NCBI GenBank assembly: GCA_002718595.1
Contig: PBFD01000002.1
Coordinates: forward strand, 173,485-234,464
Length of the DNA stretch: 60,980 nt
Source: Gemmatimonadota bacterium
GTDB lineage: Bacteria; Gemmatimonadota; Gemmatimonadetes; Longimicrobiales; Gaopeijiaceae
Direction: 5' to 3'
Positions 16,464-24,170 of the stretch are shown here, piece by piece (position 1 is the stretch's first letter; every line of letters begins with the position of its first letter). A program made the position numbers and the translations under genes. Below the pieces are notes generated by a model. It made no database searches. It saw nothing but the letters and a program-made list of their open reading frames with translations, and had not been told where the DNA came from.

Positions 16464-17654
16464 ATGCTGACGTTGTCGTTGGATGGGCAGTTTGATGAAT
16501 TGCCCAATGAAGTAGTGTTTTGTAAGAATTGTGTTGTTTCTAATCAGCGTCCCAGGACACGCTTCGATGAAAATGGTATCTGTTCAGCTTGTCTTTGGGC
16601 TTTGAAGAAGGATCAGGTTGTAGACTGGGATTTAAGGGCTAAAGAACTAGAAGATCTCTGTGATAGGCACCGAAGTTCAGGTGGTGAGTTTGACTGTATC
16701 GTTCCAGGCAGTGGTGGTAAAGATAGCGCGTATACTGCGCACCAGTTAAAGGTTCGGTATGGTATGCATCCCCTGTGTGTTACTTGGGCTCCATTTGAGT
16801 ATACAGATATAGGACAACAGAACTTAAACAGTTTTGTAAATTCTGGTTTTACTAATATTTTGGGTCAGCCTGATGGGGTGATTCATAGAAAGATGACCCG
16901 ACTAGCTTTTGAACTAAAAGGTGACGCATGGGAGCCTTTCGCTTACGGCCAAAAAGCTTGGGCATACCATATCGCCAATAAATTCAATGTTAAACTCATC
17001 TTTTATGGGGAGAATGGAGAACTGGAATACGGTGGTTCTGAAAAGTATATGAATGCCCCCAAAGAAAGTCCTGAAGATTGGGAACGGCATTACTACAAGA
17101 GTGCTGGAGTTGACAGTCTCATTCAGGTCGGGCTTGAAAGGGGAATCCTTTCCAAAGAAGAGGCTGATTCTCCTACTATGGATTTGTATCGTCCTCCCCC
17201 TCCTGCTGACATCAGTGAGAAAGAGTTAGAAATGCATTGGTATTCCTACTATAACAAATGGACACCCCAAGAAAATTTTTACTACGTAGCCAAGCATACA
17301 GGGTTCCAAACTAATCCAGAAGGACGTTCTGAAGGGACGTATACAAAGCACGTCAGTTTGGACGACAAGGCAGACGGGTTTCACTTTTACTTGAGCTATA
17401 TGAAGTTTGGGATGTGTAGGGCTTCCCGGGATGTACAGACCGACATCAGGAGACATCACATTACTCGTGATGAAGGAGTCGCACTAGTCAACAGATACGA
17501 TGGTGAGTTCCCCAATCGTCACTTCAAATGGTTTTTGGAATATATGGATGTCAGTGAAGAATATTTTTGGGCTGTAATGGATTTTTATAGAGAGAAATCA
17601 AATGTGTGGGGAAAAGAGGACGGGGAATGGGTCATGAAGCATCCGGTAAGGTGA
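16464..17654 (+). CDS. wbpG: N-acetyl sugar amidotransferase (WbpG/PseA type)
   Basis: A PP-loop ATPase of about 396 residues. The N terminus has two CxxC pairs (CKNC and CSAC, about 20-43) and then the ATP-binding VPGSGGKDSAYTAHQ. Family members (WbpG, PseA) convert an acetamido group to an acetamidino group using ammonia from HisH/HisF. Pseudaminic or legionaminic acid pathways use it, which fits the leg genes here. An ATG at 16446 is also in frame, but only the ATG used here has a GAGG upstream (16454-16457). Conserved features YGENGELEYGG and NPEGRSEGTY are present. Confidence 0.88.
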   Translation: MLTLSLDGQFDELPNEVVFCKNCVVSNQRPRTRFDENGICSACLWALKKDQVVDWDLRAKELEDLCDRHRSSGGEFDCIVPGSGGKDSAYTAHQLKVRYGMHPLCVTWAPFEYTDIGQQNLNSFVNSGFTNILGQPDGVIHRKMTRLAFELKGDAWEPFAYGQKAWAYHIANKFNVKLIFYGENGELEYGGSEKYMNAPKESPEDWERHYYKSAGVDSLIQVGLERGILSKEEADSPTMDLYRPPPPADISEKELEMHWYSYYNKWTPQENFYYVAKHTGFQTNPEGRSEGTYTKHVSLDDKADGFHFYLSYMKFGMCRASRDVQTDIRRHHITRDEGVALVNRYDGEFPNRHFKWFLEYMDVSEEYFWAVMDFYREKSNVWGKEDGEWVMKHPVR

Positions 17655-17696
17655 TGGTTATGTACGTTTCAAGATATTTTGGAATGGGCTTTTATT

Positions 17697-18665
17697 ATGA
17701 ATCAAGGTAAGATGAAGGTTTTTGAAAGACCAAGACTTATTGAGGATCTTTTGCTAGTTGAAGGCGTCTCTAGAGCTGGAAAATTTCTAATGGCCGACCT
17801 GTTGGCTGGCTGTAAGGGAGTAGAGCATGTCCAATATTGTGGTCTTTTCGAACATTTGCCTTACATGGAAAGGTTGGGAGTTATAGAGCGAGATGTGGCG
17901 AGCTCGATACTGCAGTGTCAAATAGATAATAGTGCGTACGACATGATGGTAGGGAGAAATTTAAATTTTAGGTTGAGTGACAAGTCATCTATCTATCGCT
18001 CTCCCCATCTTGGAGAATATCTGCAAAGATCTCTAGATGATAACAATGACCAGATTCACAAGGAAATCAGGCAGAGGTATTACTGTTATATTGTCCATGA
18101 AACCCTTCCAAATATCGACTTGTATCTGGAGATCTACCCTGACCTCAAGGTGATCACTATAGAGAGGAATCCTATAGATCTTGTTTATTCATGGTACAAA
18201 AGAGGTTGGGGAAGGCGGTGGGGAGTAGACCCTCTTGATTTCTCTATGTCGTTCCAGGGGGATCAAGGACCCATTCCTTGGTTTGTTTACCAAATCTGTG
18301 AACAATGGGAAACCTCTAACGAAATGGATAAAATTATTTTAGCCCAATGGCAACTTTACGAGATGAGTAAAAAAGCTTTAGAGATGCTTCCTGTGGCCCA
18401 AAGGAATAAAATTTTCTTGACTTGCTATGAAGAGATTGTCACAGAACCTATGAGAGAACTCGAATCCATCGCTGGATTTTTAGATACGGAAATACTATCA
18501 GTCGCAACTAACGTTATGGCTCGAGAGAGCCTGCCTAACTCTCATCCTAAAAAAGTGCGAGATGGCAAGCTACGGCTCATCAAGGAAATGGCAAGCAAAC
18601 AATGCTTCGATCTTCTTTGCGGATTACATGATGTATACGAGGAGAAAGGCGGAATGTTCAAGTGA
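17697..18665 (+). CDS. Sulfotransferase family protein
   Basis: About 322 residues. The start of the fold shows a P-loop-like VEGVSRAGKFLMADLL, equivalent to the 5'-phosphosulfate-binding loop of PAPS-dependent sulfotransferases, and VITIERNPIDLVYSWYKRG matches the 3'-phosphate-binding 'RdP.d...S' segment. It would transfer sulfate from PAPS to a sugar hydroxyl. This is supported by the ATP sulfurylase and APS kinase genes at 39452 and 41649 in the same locus. A TTG at 17679 is in frame but lacks a ribosome-binding site; GGAATGGG precedes the ATG chosen. Its stop overlaps a short frame at 18662. Confidence 0.75.
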   Translation: MNQGKMKVFERPRLIEDLLLVEGVSRAGKFLMADLLAGCKGVEHVQYCGLFEHLPYMERLGVIERDVASSILQCQIDNSAYDMMVGRNLNFRLSDKSSIYRSPHLGEYLQRSLDDNNDQIHKEIRQRYYCYIVHETLPNIDLYLEIYPDLKVITIERNPIDLVYSWYKRGWGRRWGVDPLDFSMSFQGDQGPIPWFVYQICEQWETSNEMDKIILAQWQLYEMSKKALEMLPVAQRNKIFLTCYEEIVTEPMRELESIAGFLDTEILSVATNVMARESLPNSHPKKVRDGKLRLIKEMASKQCFDLLCGLHDVYEEKGGMFK

Positions 18666-18754
18666 AAGTATCGTTGATCATGATGCATAATATATCCGCA
18701 GATAGATTTATTGGTGCGGTTTCAAGCGCAACGCTCAATACGTTGAAGGAGTGA
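18662..18754 (+). CDS. Very short frame between sulfotransferase and legB
   Basis: A GTG overlapping the sulfotransferase stop opens 30 codons (KVSLIMMHNISADRFIGAVS and so on) that end two bases before the legB ATG, with AAGGAG inside its end serving legB. The tight overlap at both ends and protein-like composition suggest translational coupling or the remains of a gene with a large internal deletion. No family is recognised. Confidence 0.3.
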   Translation: MKVSLIMMHNISADRFIGAVSSATLNTLKE

Positions 18755-18756
18755 GT

Positions 18757-19752
18757 ATGAAGGTTCTTGTTACAGGGGCAGATGGATTTATCGGGTCGCA
18801 TCTTACAGAGGCTCTCGTAACAGCAGGCTATGATACGAAAGCTTTTGTGCTTTATAATTCCTTTGGAAGTTGGGGTTGGTTGGATCATTGTATCTCAGAT
18901 GTACAGGGAGAATTTGAGGTTTGGGCTGGAGACGTGAGAGATCCTAACGGAGTTAGAACTGCCATGAGAGATTGTGAGGCGGTCCTTCATTTGGCAGCTC
19001 TCATTGCCATCCCGTATTCGTATCATTCTCCTGATACTTATGTGGACACTAATATAAAAGGGACTCTCAATATTGTGCAGGCCGCTCGTGATTTGGGTGT
19101 GTCGAAGGTGGTGCATACATCGACGAGTGAAGTTTACGGAACGGCACAAACTGTTCCTATGACTGAAGATCATCCACTACAAGGGCAGTCGCCGTATTCA
19201 GCTAGTAAGATTGGGGCTGATCAGATAGCGTTATCATTTCACAAGTCGTTTGGCACACCAGTTGCTGTGCTCCGCCCTTTCAACACTTATGGACCTCGAC
19301 AGTCGGCAAGGGCAGTCATCCCCACCATTATAAGTCAAATAGCTAACGGAAAGAAAAAGATTAAGCTGGGGAGTACCAAGCCGACGCGTGACTTTAGTTT
19401 CGTTTCAGATACCGTGACTGGTTTTATGGCTCAATTAGACTCAGAAAATGGAGTTGGAGAAGTTATCAATATTGGAAGTAGTTTTGATATTTCGATTGGT
19501 AGTGTAGCCCAGACTATCGCACAGGCAATGGGTCAGGTAATAGAAATCGTGGCTGAACAAGAGCGTTTTCGTCCAGAAGACAGTGAGGTCGAAAGGTTGT
19601 TGGCTTCAACTGACAAGGCTCGTGAATTATTAGGGTGGCAGCCCGAGTATGGAGGTCTAGATGGATTTGAAAAAGGCTTAAGAAAAACTATAGATTGGTT
19701 TACGAGAGCCGACAACCTGAAACTTTACAAGTCTGACATTTACAATCTTTGA
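18757..19752 (+). CDS. legB: NAD-dependent 4,6-dehydratase LegB
   Basis: A 331-residue extended SDR. The NAD motif GADGFIGSHL is at about 7-16, the Ser/Thr element is HTSTSEVYG, the catalytic Tyr-Lys pair lies in PYSASK, and RPFNTYGPRQSARAVIPTI is the family's sugar-binding loop. LegB converts a nucleotide-activated GlcNAc to its 6-deoxy-4-keto form, the entry step to legionaminic acid. The ATG with AAGGAG upstream is preferred over an in-frame GTG at 18751. LegI follows 20 bases later; legC, legG and ptmE are in the same locus. Confidence 0.87.
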   Translation: MKVLVTGADGFIGSHLTEALVTAGYDTKAFVLYNSFGSWGWLDHCISDVQGEFEVWAGDVRDPNGVRTAMRDCEAVLHLAALIAIPYSYHSPDTYVDTNIKGTLNIVQAARDLGVSKVVHTSTSEVYGTAQTVPMTEDHPLQGQSPYSASKIGADQIALSFHKSFGTPVAVLRPFNTYGPRQSARAVIPTIISQIANGKKKIKLGSTKPTRDFSFVSDTVTGFMAQLDSENGVGEVINIGSSFDISIGSVAQTIAQAMGQVIEIVAEQERFRPEDSEVERLLASTDKARELLGWQPEYGGLDGFEKGLRKTIDWFTRADNLKLYKSDIYNL

Positions 19753-19772
19753 TAATGTAAGGTTGAATTGAC

Positions 19773-20774
19773 ATGAGTACTCTCATAATTGCAGAAGCTG
19801 GGGTCAATCATAACGGTGATCTTGAAATGGCCTGTAGATTAGTAGAAGCTGCAGCAGAGGCTGGTGCCGATTTGGTTAAATTTCAAACTTTTAGAGCCAG
19901 TCGTATAGTTACTCGAAATGCAAAAAAGACTGAGTATCAGTTGCAAACCACTGGTAAATCCGAATCTCAATTTGAAATGATTTCTCAATTAGAATTGTCG
20001 ATAGAAGATCATCAAGCTCTCCTCGATCATTGTAAAAGGAACGAAATTCGATTTTTCTCTTCTGGTTTTGATGTGGAAAGCATCGATCTACTGCTAGGAT
20101 TAGGGCTGGATTGTATGAAGATCCCGTCTGGAGAAATCAATAACCTTCCGTATTTGCAACATATATCTAAGCGCGCTAAATCAGCGATTCTTTCTACCGG
20201 TATGAGTGACCTTCAAGAGATCGGAGAAGCTCTGCGTGTTTTACAGGATGGAGGAATGGAACTCGAAAAAATCACAGTGCTACATTGTAATAGTGAGTAT
20301 CCTACACCCATGAGTGATGTCAATTTACGAGCTATGGATTCCATTAAACAGGCATATGGAGTGAATGTGGGTTATTCCGATCACAGTTTAGGCATAGAGG
20401 TCCCCATAGCAGCGGTCGCTATGGGAGCTCAAGTGATAGAAAAACATTTTACGCTTGACCGCGATCTTCCAGGTCCAGATCACAGGGCTAGCCTTGAGCC
20501 AAAAGAATTGAAAGCCATGGTAAAAGCGATAAGAAATGTAGAGATAGCACTTGGAAGTGGTATCAAAACGGTCACCAAAAGTGAACGCAACAACAGGGCT
20601 ATAGCTAGAAAATCCTTGGTAGCTTCTTGTCCGATTGCCAAAGGCGACATTTTTGACAAGAGTAACCTTGCCGTTAAACGTCCAGGTACAGGGATTTCTC
20701 CTATGCACTGGAACCAAGTTGAGGGCTGTGTTGCACCTAGGGATTTTTCCCCTGATGAATTGATAGAATTATAG
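19773..20774 (+). CDS. legI: Legionaminic acid synthase (NeuB family)
   Basis: A 333-residue NeuB-type synthase that condenses phosphoenolpyruvate with a 2,4-diamino-2,4,6-trideoxyhexose to a nine-carbon sialic-like acid. The TIM barrel has IAEAGVNHNGDLEMA, LVKFQTFRA, KIPSGEINNLPYL, LHCNSEYPTP and GYSDHSLG, and the PEP/metal-binding EKHFTLDRDLPGPDH. The C-terminal about 60 residues form an antifreeze-like SAF domain (ARKSLVASCPIAKGDIF). Neighbours legB and legF and the amidination genes argue for legionaminic rather than sialic acid. Pseudaminic acid synthase is less likely. Confidence 0.88.
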   Translation: MSTLIIAEAGVNHNGDLEMACRLVEAAAEAGADLVKFQTFRASRIVTRNAKKTEYQLQTTGKSESQFEMISQLELSIEDHQALLDHCKRNEIRFFSSGFDVESIDLLLGLGLDCMKIPSGEINNLPYLQHISKRAKSAILSTGMSDLQEIGEALRVLQDGGMELEKITVLHCNSEYPTPMSDVNLRAMDSIKQAYGVNVGYSDHSLGIEVPIAAVAMGAQVIEKHFTLDRDLPGPDHRASLEPKELKAMVKAIRNVEIALGSGIKTVTKSERNNRAIARKSLVASCPIAKGDIFDKSNLAVKRPGTGISPMHWNQVEGCVAPRDFSPDELIEL

Positions 20775-20826
20775 GCCTGAAAATCCTAGATCTTTTAATA
20801 TTATTCGACCAATGACGAGGTGAAGT

Positions 20827-21609
20827 GTGGATAAAGACACTGGTGAGATATTAGACAATGTGAAAACATTTTGGGATGACAAATATGCGGTCTTTAATGC
20901 TAATGAAGAAATTGAAGGAGAATTAAACTTAGCTAATCAAAATATAGATTTGAAAGGTAAGAAACTATTGATTGTGGCGGTTGGGACTGGTAAGGAAGTT
21001 GTTAGAGCGGCTCGTGCAGGCGCCCAAGTTTATGGCATAGATGTTTCAAGCAATGCAGTAAGTAATGCCCGAGCAATGCTTGCTGCTAATTCACTGAGTG
21101 GAACAATGGTGGTTGGAGATGCAGCGCAAACATCTTTTGATGGAAATTTCTTTGATGTGGTCTGGGGATGCTCAGTTCTGCATCATTTGGACCATGAAAA
21201 ATGGGCAAAAGAATTGGATAGAATATTAAAAAATGATGGGACGGCTATTTTTGTTGAAGAACCTACATTTTTCAACCGAGTTTTTAAGTTTGCCTATGAA
21301 ACATTGTTTGGCAAAGGGCGGATAGGACGAAGGCGAAAGCGTTTTATATTTACAAGAAGGGGAGATGAGTTCGAAAAACCTATGGAAGAATCTGATCTGT
21401 CAAATTATGAGGATCAATTTTCGATTGAAAAAATCCCTTATAAATTCATGTTTATTGAGAAAATATCTCATGTTGTTTTTCCAGGGAATGGGAAAATGTA
21501 TGCTTTGTTTGGAAAGGTAGATTCATTCTTGCTTTACCTTTTTCCAAGAATCAAGTGGTATGGATATTCATACCACTTCATATATCGTAGAAAGTCACCT
21601 GGTAATTAA
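20827..21609 (+). CDS. Class I SAM-dependent methyltransferase
   Basis: A 260-residue protein with a GTG start preceded by GAGG. The SAM-binding loop is LLIVAVGTGKEVVRAARAGA (about 47-66), where the usual acidic-rich E/DxGxGxG is VAVGTG. VYGIDVSSNAV and FDVVWGCSVLHHLDH follow as motifs II and post-II. The basic C-terminal third is of unknown fold. It sits between legI and legF and may methylate the nonulosonic acid or another sugar. It is more AT-rich than legI. Confidence 0.75.
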   Translation: MDKDTGEILDNVKTFWDDKYAVFNANEEIEGELNLANQNIDLKGKKLLIVAVGTGKEVVRAARAGAQVYGIDVSSNAVSNARAMLAANSLSGTMVVGDAAQTSFDGNFFDVVWGCSVLHHLDHEKWAKELDRILKNDGTAIFVEEPTFFNRVFKFAYETLFGKGRIGRRRKRFIFTRRGDEFEKPMEESDLSNYEDQFSIEKIPYKFMFIEKISHVVFPGNGKMYALFGKVDSFLLYLFPRIKWYGYSYHFIYRRKSPGN

Positions 21610-21654
21610 TTGTGAAGTTAATCTTCGAAGAGAGGAGTAAATTGAGGTATTTCC

Positions 21655-22344
21655 ATTAGTAAAATAGCTCTGATCTGTGCCCGGGGAGGGTCGAAGGGCC
21701 TACCAGGTAAGAATTTAAAGGCCTTGGATGGGATACCTTTGATTACCCGTGCGATTCTCCAAGCACAGGAGATTGAACGTATTGAACGTATTCTTGTATC
21801 TACGGATTCTGAAGAGATCGCAGAAGTGGCTAAATCTGCAGGTGCAGAGGTTCCTTTCATGAGACCATCCGAGTTAGCTGAGGACGATAGTCCAGAATGG
21901 GAGGTTTGGAGGCACGCAGTCACATATCTGAAAGAAGTTCAAGGTAATTGCCCCGACTTATTGATGGTAGTGCCTCCAACAGCGCCTCTCCGTTCTAAGG
22001 ATGATTTGGAGTCCATTTTGGATGAGTATGAGAGGGGGAAAGCCGATATAGTTATAACTGTCACTGACGCGCATCGGAGTCCTTATTTTAATCAAGTTAA
22101 AATCGGTGATCGAGGTTTAGCCTCTTTAGCAATTCGTCCAAAAACTTCTATCACACGGCGGCAAGATACACCAGAAGTTTTTGATGTGACTACTGTCGCA
22201 TATGTTGTAAGGCCAGAATTTGTAATGGAAAAAGAAGGCATATTTGAAGGTAATGTGCGAACTGTTTTTGTCCCCAAGGAACGAGCATTAGATATTGATA
22301 CTGACTTGGATTTTAGATTAGCAGAGTTCTTCTTGAGCCATTAA
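21655..22344 (+). CDS. legF: CMP-legionaminic acid synthetase (NeuA family)
   Basis: About 229 residues with the cytidylyltransferase signature ALICARGGSKGLPGKNLKAL at the very N terminus, and then LVSTDSEEIAEVAK, FMRPSELAEDDSPEW and VVPPTAPLRSKDD. It activates the nonulosonic acid with CTP. The signature lies upstream of the first in-frame TTG (21724), so translation must begin earlier. The frame is open back to a TGA at 21643-21645 and has no ATG, GTG or TTG. ATT codons at 21649 and 21655 are the only plausible initiators; the second lies 7 bases after GAGG. The start shown is therefore provisional. Confidence 0.85.
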   Translation: MSKIALICARGGSKGLPGKNLKALDGIPLITRAILQAQEIERIERILVSTDSEEIAEVAKSAGAEVPFMRPSELAEDDSPEWEVWRHAVTYLKEVQGNCPDLLMVVPPTAPLRSKDDLESILDEYERGKADIVITVTDAHRSPYFNQVKIGDRGLASLAIRPKTSITRRQDTPEVFDVTTVAYVVRPEFVMEKEGIFEGNVRTVFVPKERALDIDTDLDFRLAEFFLSH

Positions 22345-22614
22345 AATAGTGGTATATTACTATTCAAAACTCCTTGTTTATATGTACGTGATGGAATATG
22401 CGACACCCATCAAATATGAAAAATGCTGTTCATATAATTTCAGATACGATCGCTGAACTGGGGCAACTAAGCTGACAGAAGATAAGAAGTCGTTATAAAC
22501 GTACGATAATCTAGTGTATGTTCCTTATAAGCGTATATAATTCTGCGATTGGTGTGCACTTCTATTTTTGCTATCGATATTCAAAAACTTTTTTATTAGG
22601 AGGAGAAAAATTCA

Positions 22615-23205
22615 GTGGGTTATGAAATAAAAATTGATGCTTGGTTGGAAGATGCGGCTACTCTCATTCGTGGCATCGATGTTAACTCGGTCGCAGATGC
22701 TGCTGAAGGCCTGCTCCGGGTGAGAGATGCTAACGGTACAATGTTTTTGGCAGGCAATGGCGGGAGCGCTTCTACAGCAAATCATCTGGCTCTGGACCTT
22801 CAGAAAGCTGGTATTTCTCCCAAGGGGGTGAGGCCCAAAGTAATATCTCTTTCTGAAAACATAGGTCTAATAACTGCTTGGGGTAACGACGAATCCTTTG
22901 ATGTTGTTTTTGAAAAACAGTTGGAAGCACTGGCTGAAGAAGGGGACAGTCTCTTGATCATTTCAGTTAGTGGTTCCTCACCGAACCTAGTGAGAGCAGT
23001 TTCGAAAGCTAACGATGTAGGAATGTTAACCGTGGGTTTTTTGGGAAAAGATGGGGGTGCCTGTAGAGATTTGTTAGATTGTCCAATAATACTGCCATCT
23101 TGGGACTATGGTTGGGTGGAGTCTGGCCATGTGGTTTTACATCATATTTTGACAAATATATTCCACGAGTCGGATCATTCGCAGGTTGGGCTTCCAAAAA
23201 CATAA
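22615..23205 (+). CDS. gmhA: Sedoheptulose-7-phosphate isomerase
   Basis: A 196-residue SIS-domain protein. AGNGGSASTANHLALDL (about 46-62), LITAWGNDESFDVVFEKQL and LLIISVSGSSPNLVRAV are the GmhA sugar-phosphate-binding and catalytic segments. It makes D-glycero-D-manno-heptose 7-phosphate for the GDP-heptose route completed by HddA (30903) and the HddC-GmhB fusion (24171). The GTG start has GGAGGAG nine bases before it. The 3' end is duplicated, in decayed form, at 24041 onwards. Confidence 0.87.
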   Translation: MGYEIKIDAWLEDAATLIRGIDVNSVADAAEGLLRVRDANGTMFLAGNGGSASTANHLALDLQKAGISPKGVRPKVISLSENIGLITAWGNDESFDVVFEKQLEALAEEGDSLLIISVSGSSPNLVRAVSKANDVGMLTVGFLGKDGGACRDLLDCPIILPSWDYGWVESGHVVLHHILTNIFHESDHSQVGLPKT

Positions 23206-23262
23206 ATGAAAATTAAAGGTCATTCGAGGTTTATGCTTCTAGTCAACCTCGGAAGAGGCCAG
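23101..23262 (+). repeat. Left copy of gmhA-tail/hddC-head duplication
   Basis: From 23101 this sequence aligns with 24041 onwards, with a 29-base exact core (23135-23163 versus 24076-24104). This copy contains the intact gmhA 3' end. After the gmhA stop it goes on to ATGAAAATTAAAGGT and a segment TTATGCTTCTAG...GGAAGAGGC that resembles the first codons of hddC (CTTCTTGCTGGAGGAAGAGGC), apparently as a dead copy. Confidence 0.75.
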
Positions 23263-23323
23263 TTGTTCATTTGCGAAAAGTCCCAATTCTTTGATTTGCC
23301 CCTTCACGATGAAAGGCTTGGAA

Positions 23324-24001
23324 ATGAAAAAAGAAAACAGAGATAGAATTCTGATTTTTGGTTCCTCTGGGCATACTGGTGTTGTAATTGATATAGTGGA
23401 GAGGGAATCTAAATTCGACATTTTAGGTCTTATTGATCCTCATAGGGATCCAAATGAAGAATTTATGGGCTATAAGGTGATTGGTAACGAGGAAGAATTA
23501 CAAGAAATAGTCCTCACACATGATGTTAAAGGTGGAATAATTGCAATCGGTGATAATTGGTTGAGAAAAACAGTGCGAGACAAGATCTTGCAAAATTGTC
23601 CTGATTTTCGGTTTCTGGCCTGTATTCATCCCAGTGCACAAATAGGAAAAGATGTGGCTATCGGGAAGGGTACAGTGGTTATGCCGGGAGTAAGTGTGAA
23701 CTCCGGTTGTGTTGTGCATGAGCACTGTATTCTTAACACAAACAGTTCTTTGGATCATGACTCAGTAATGGGTGATTTCTCCAGCCTTGCACCTGGGGCT
23801 ACACTTGGTGGCAATGTAGGAGTAGGAAATTTTTCAGTAGTCTCAATGGGTGCGAATGTCATACATGGCAAGGAAATAGGTGAGCACTCATTGATAGGGG
23901 CGGGTTCGTTGGTAAATAAAAATGTAGGTGATTGTTCAGTATGGTATGGTGTCCCCGCCAAATTTGTACGAAGACGGCAACCAGGTGAAAGGTATCTTTA
24001 A
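23324..24001 (+). CDS. NeuD/PglD-like sugar O- or N-acetyltransferase
   Basis: About 225 residues. An N-terminal PglD-type Rossmann-like domain (RILIFGSSGHTGVVIDIVE) is followed by a left-handed beta-helix of hexapeptide repeats (IGKDVAIGKGTVVMPGVSV, HCILNTNSSLDHDSVMGDF, GNVGVGNFSVVSMGANV) and the end motif VWYGVPAKFVRRR. Such enzymes acetylate an amino group of UDP/GDP-4-amino sugars, or sialic acid hydroxyls. It is a candidate for the LegH acetylation step. In-frame TTG and ATG codons exist upstream (23291, 23309), but AAAGG precedes the ATG used. The gene is flanked by duplicated gmhA/hddC sequence, so it looks inserted. Confidence 0.8.
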   Translation: MKKENRDRILIFGSSGHTGVVIDIVERESKFDILGLIDPHRDPNEEFMGYKVIGNEEELQEIVLTHDVKGGIIAIGDNWLRKTVRDKILQNCPDFRFLACIHPSAQIGKDVAIGKGTVVMPGVSVNSGCVVHEHCILNTNSSLDHDSVMGDFSSLAPGATLGGNVGVGNFSVVSMGANVIHGKEIGEHSLIGAGSLVNKNVGDCSVWYGVPAKFVRRRQPGERYL

Positions 24002-24040
24002 TTAATGTTCTGGGAGTGTCGCCCAGTAACACTAGTTTTT

Positions 24041-24146
24041 TGGACCTGTGGTTGGGTAGAGTCGGACCAGGTGATTTTTACATCATATTTTGACAAATAT
24101 ATTCTGTCAGTTGGATCCATTAGCAGCTTAGAAACTAGTTAGAGGA
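24041..24146 (+). pseudogene. Decayed duplicate of the gmhA 3' end
   Basis: Read in the gmhA frame, this stretch gives W-x-x-GWVES-x-x-VI and then, after a one-base insertion, the segment equivalent to LHHILTNIF. A 29-base run (24076-24104) is identical to gmhA. It ends before the intact start of hddC-gmhB at 24171. With the left copy it brackets the neuD-like gene. Confidence 0.75.
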
Positions 24147-24170
24147 AAGAATGAGAACTAAAGGTTATTT

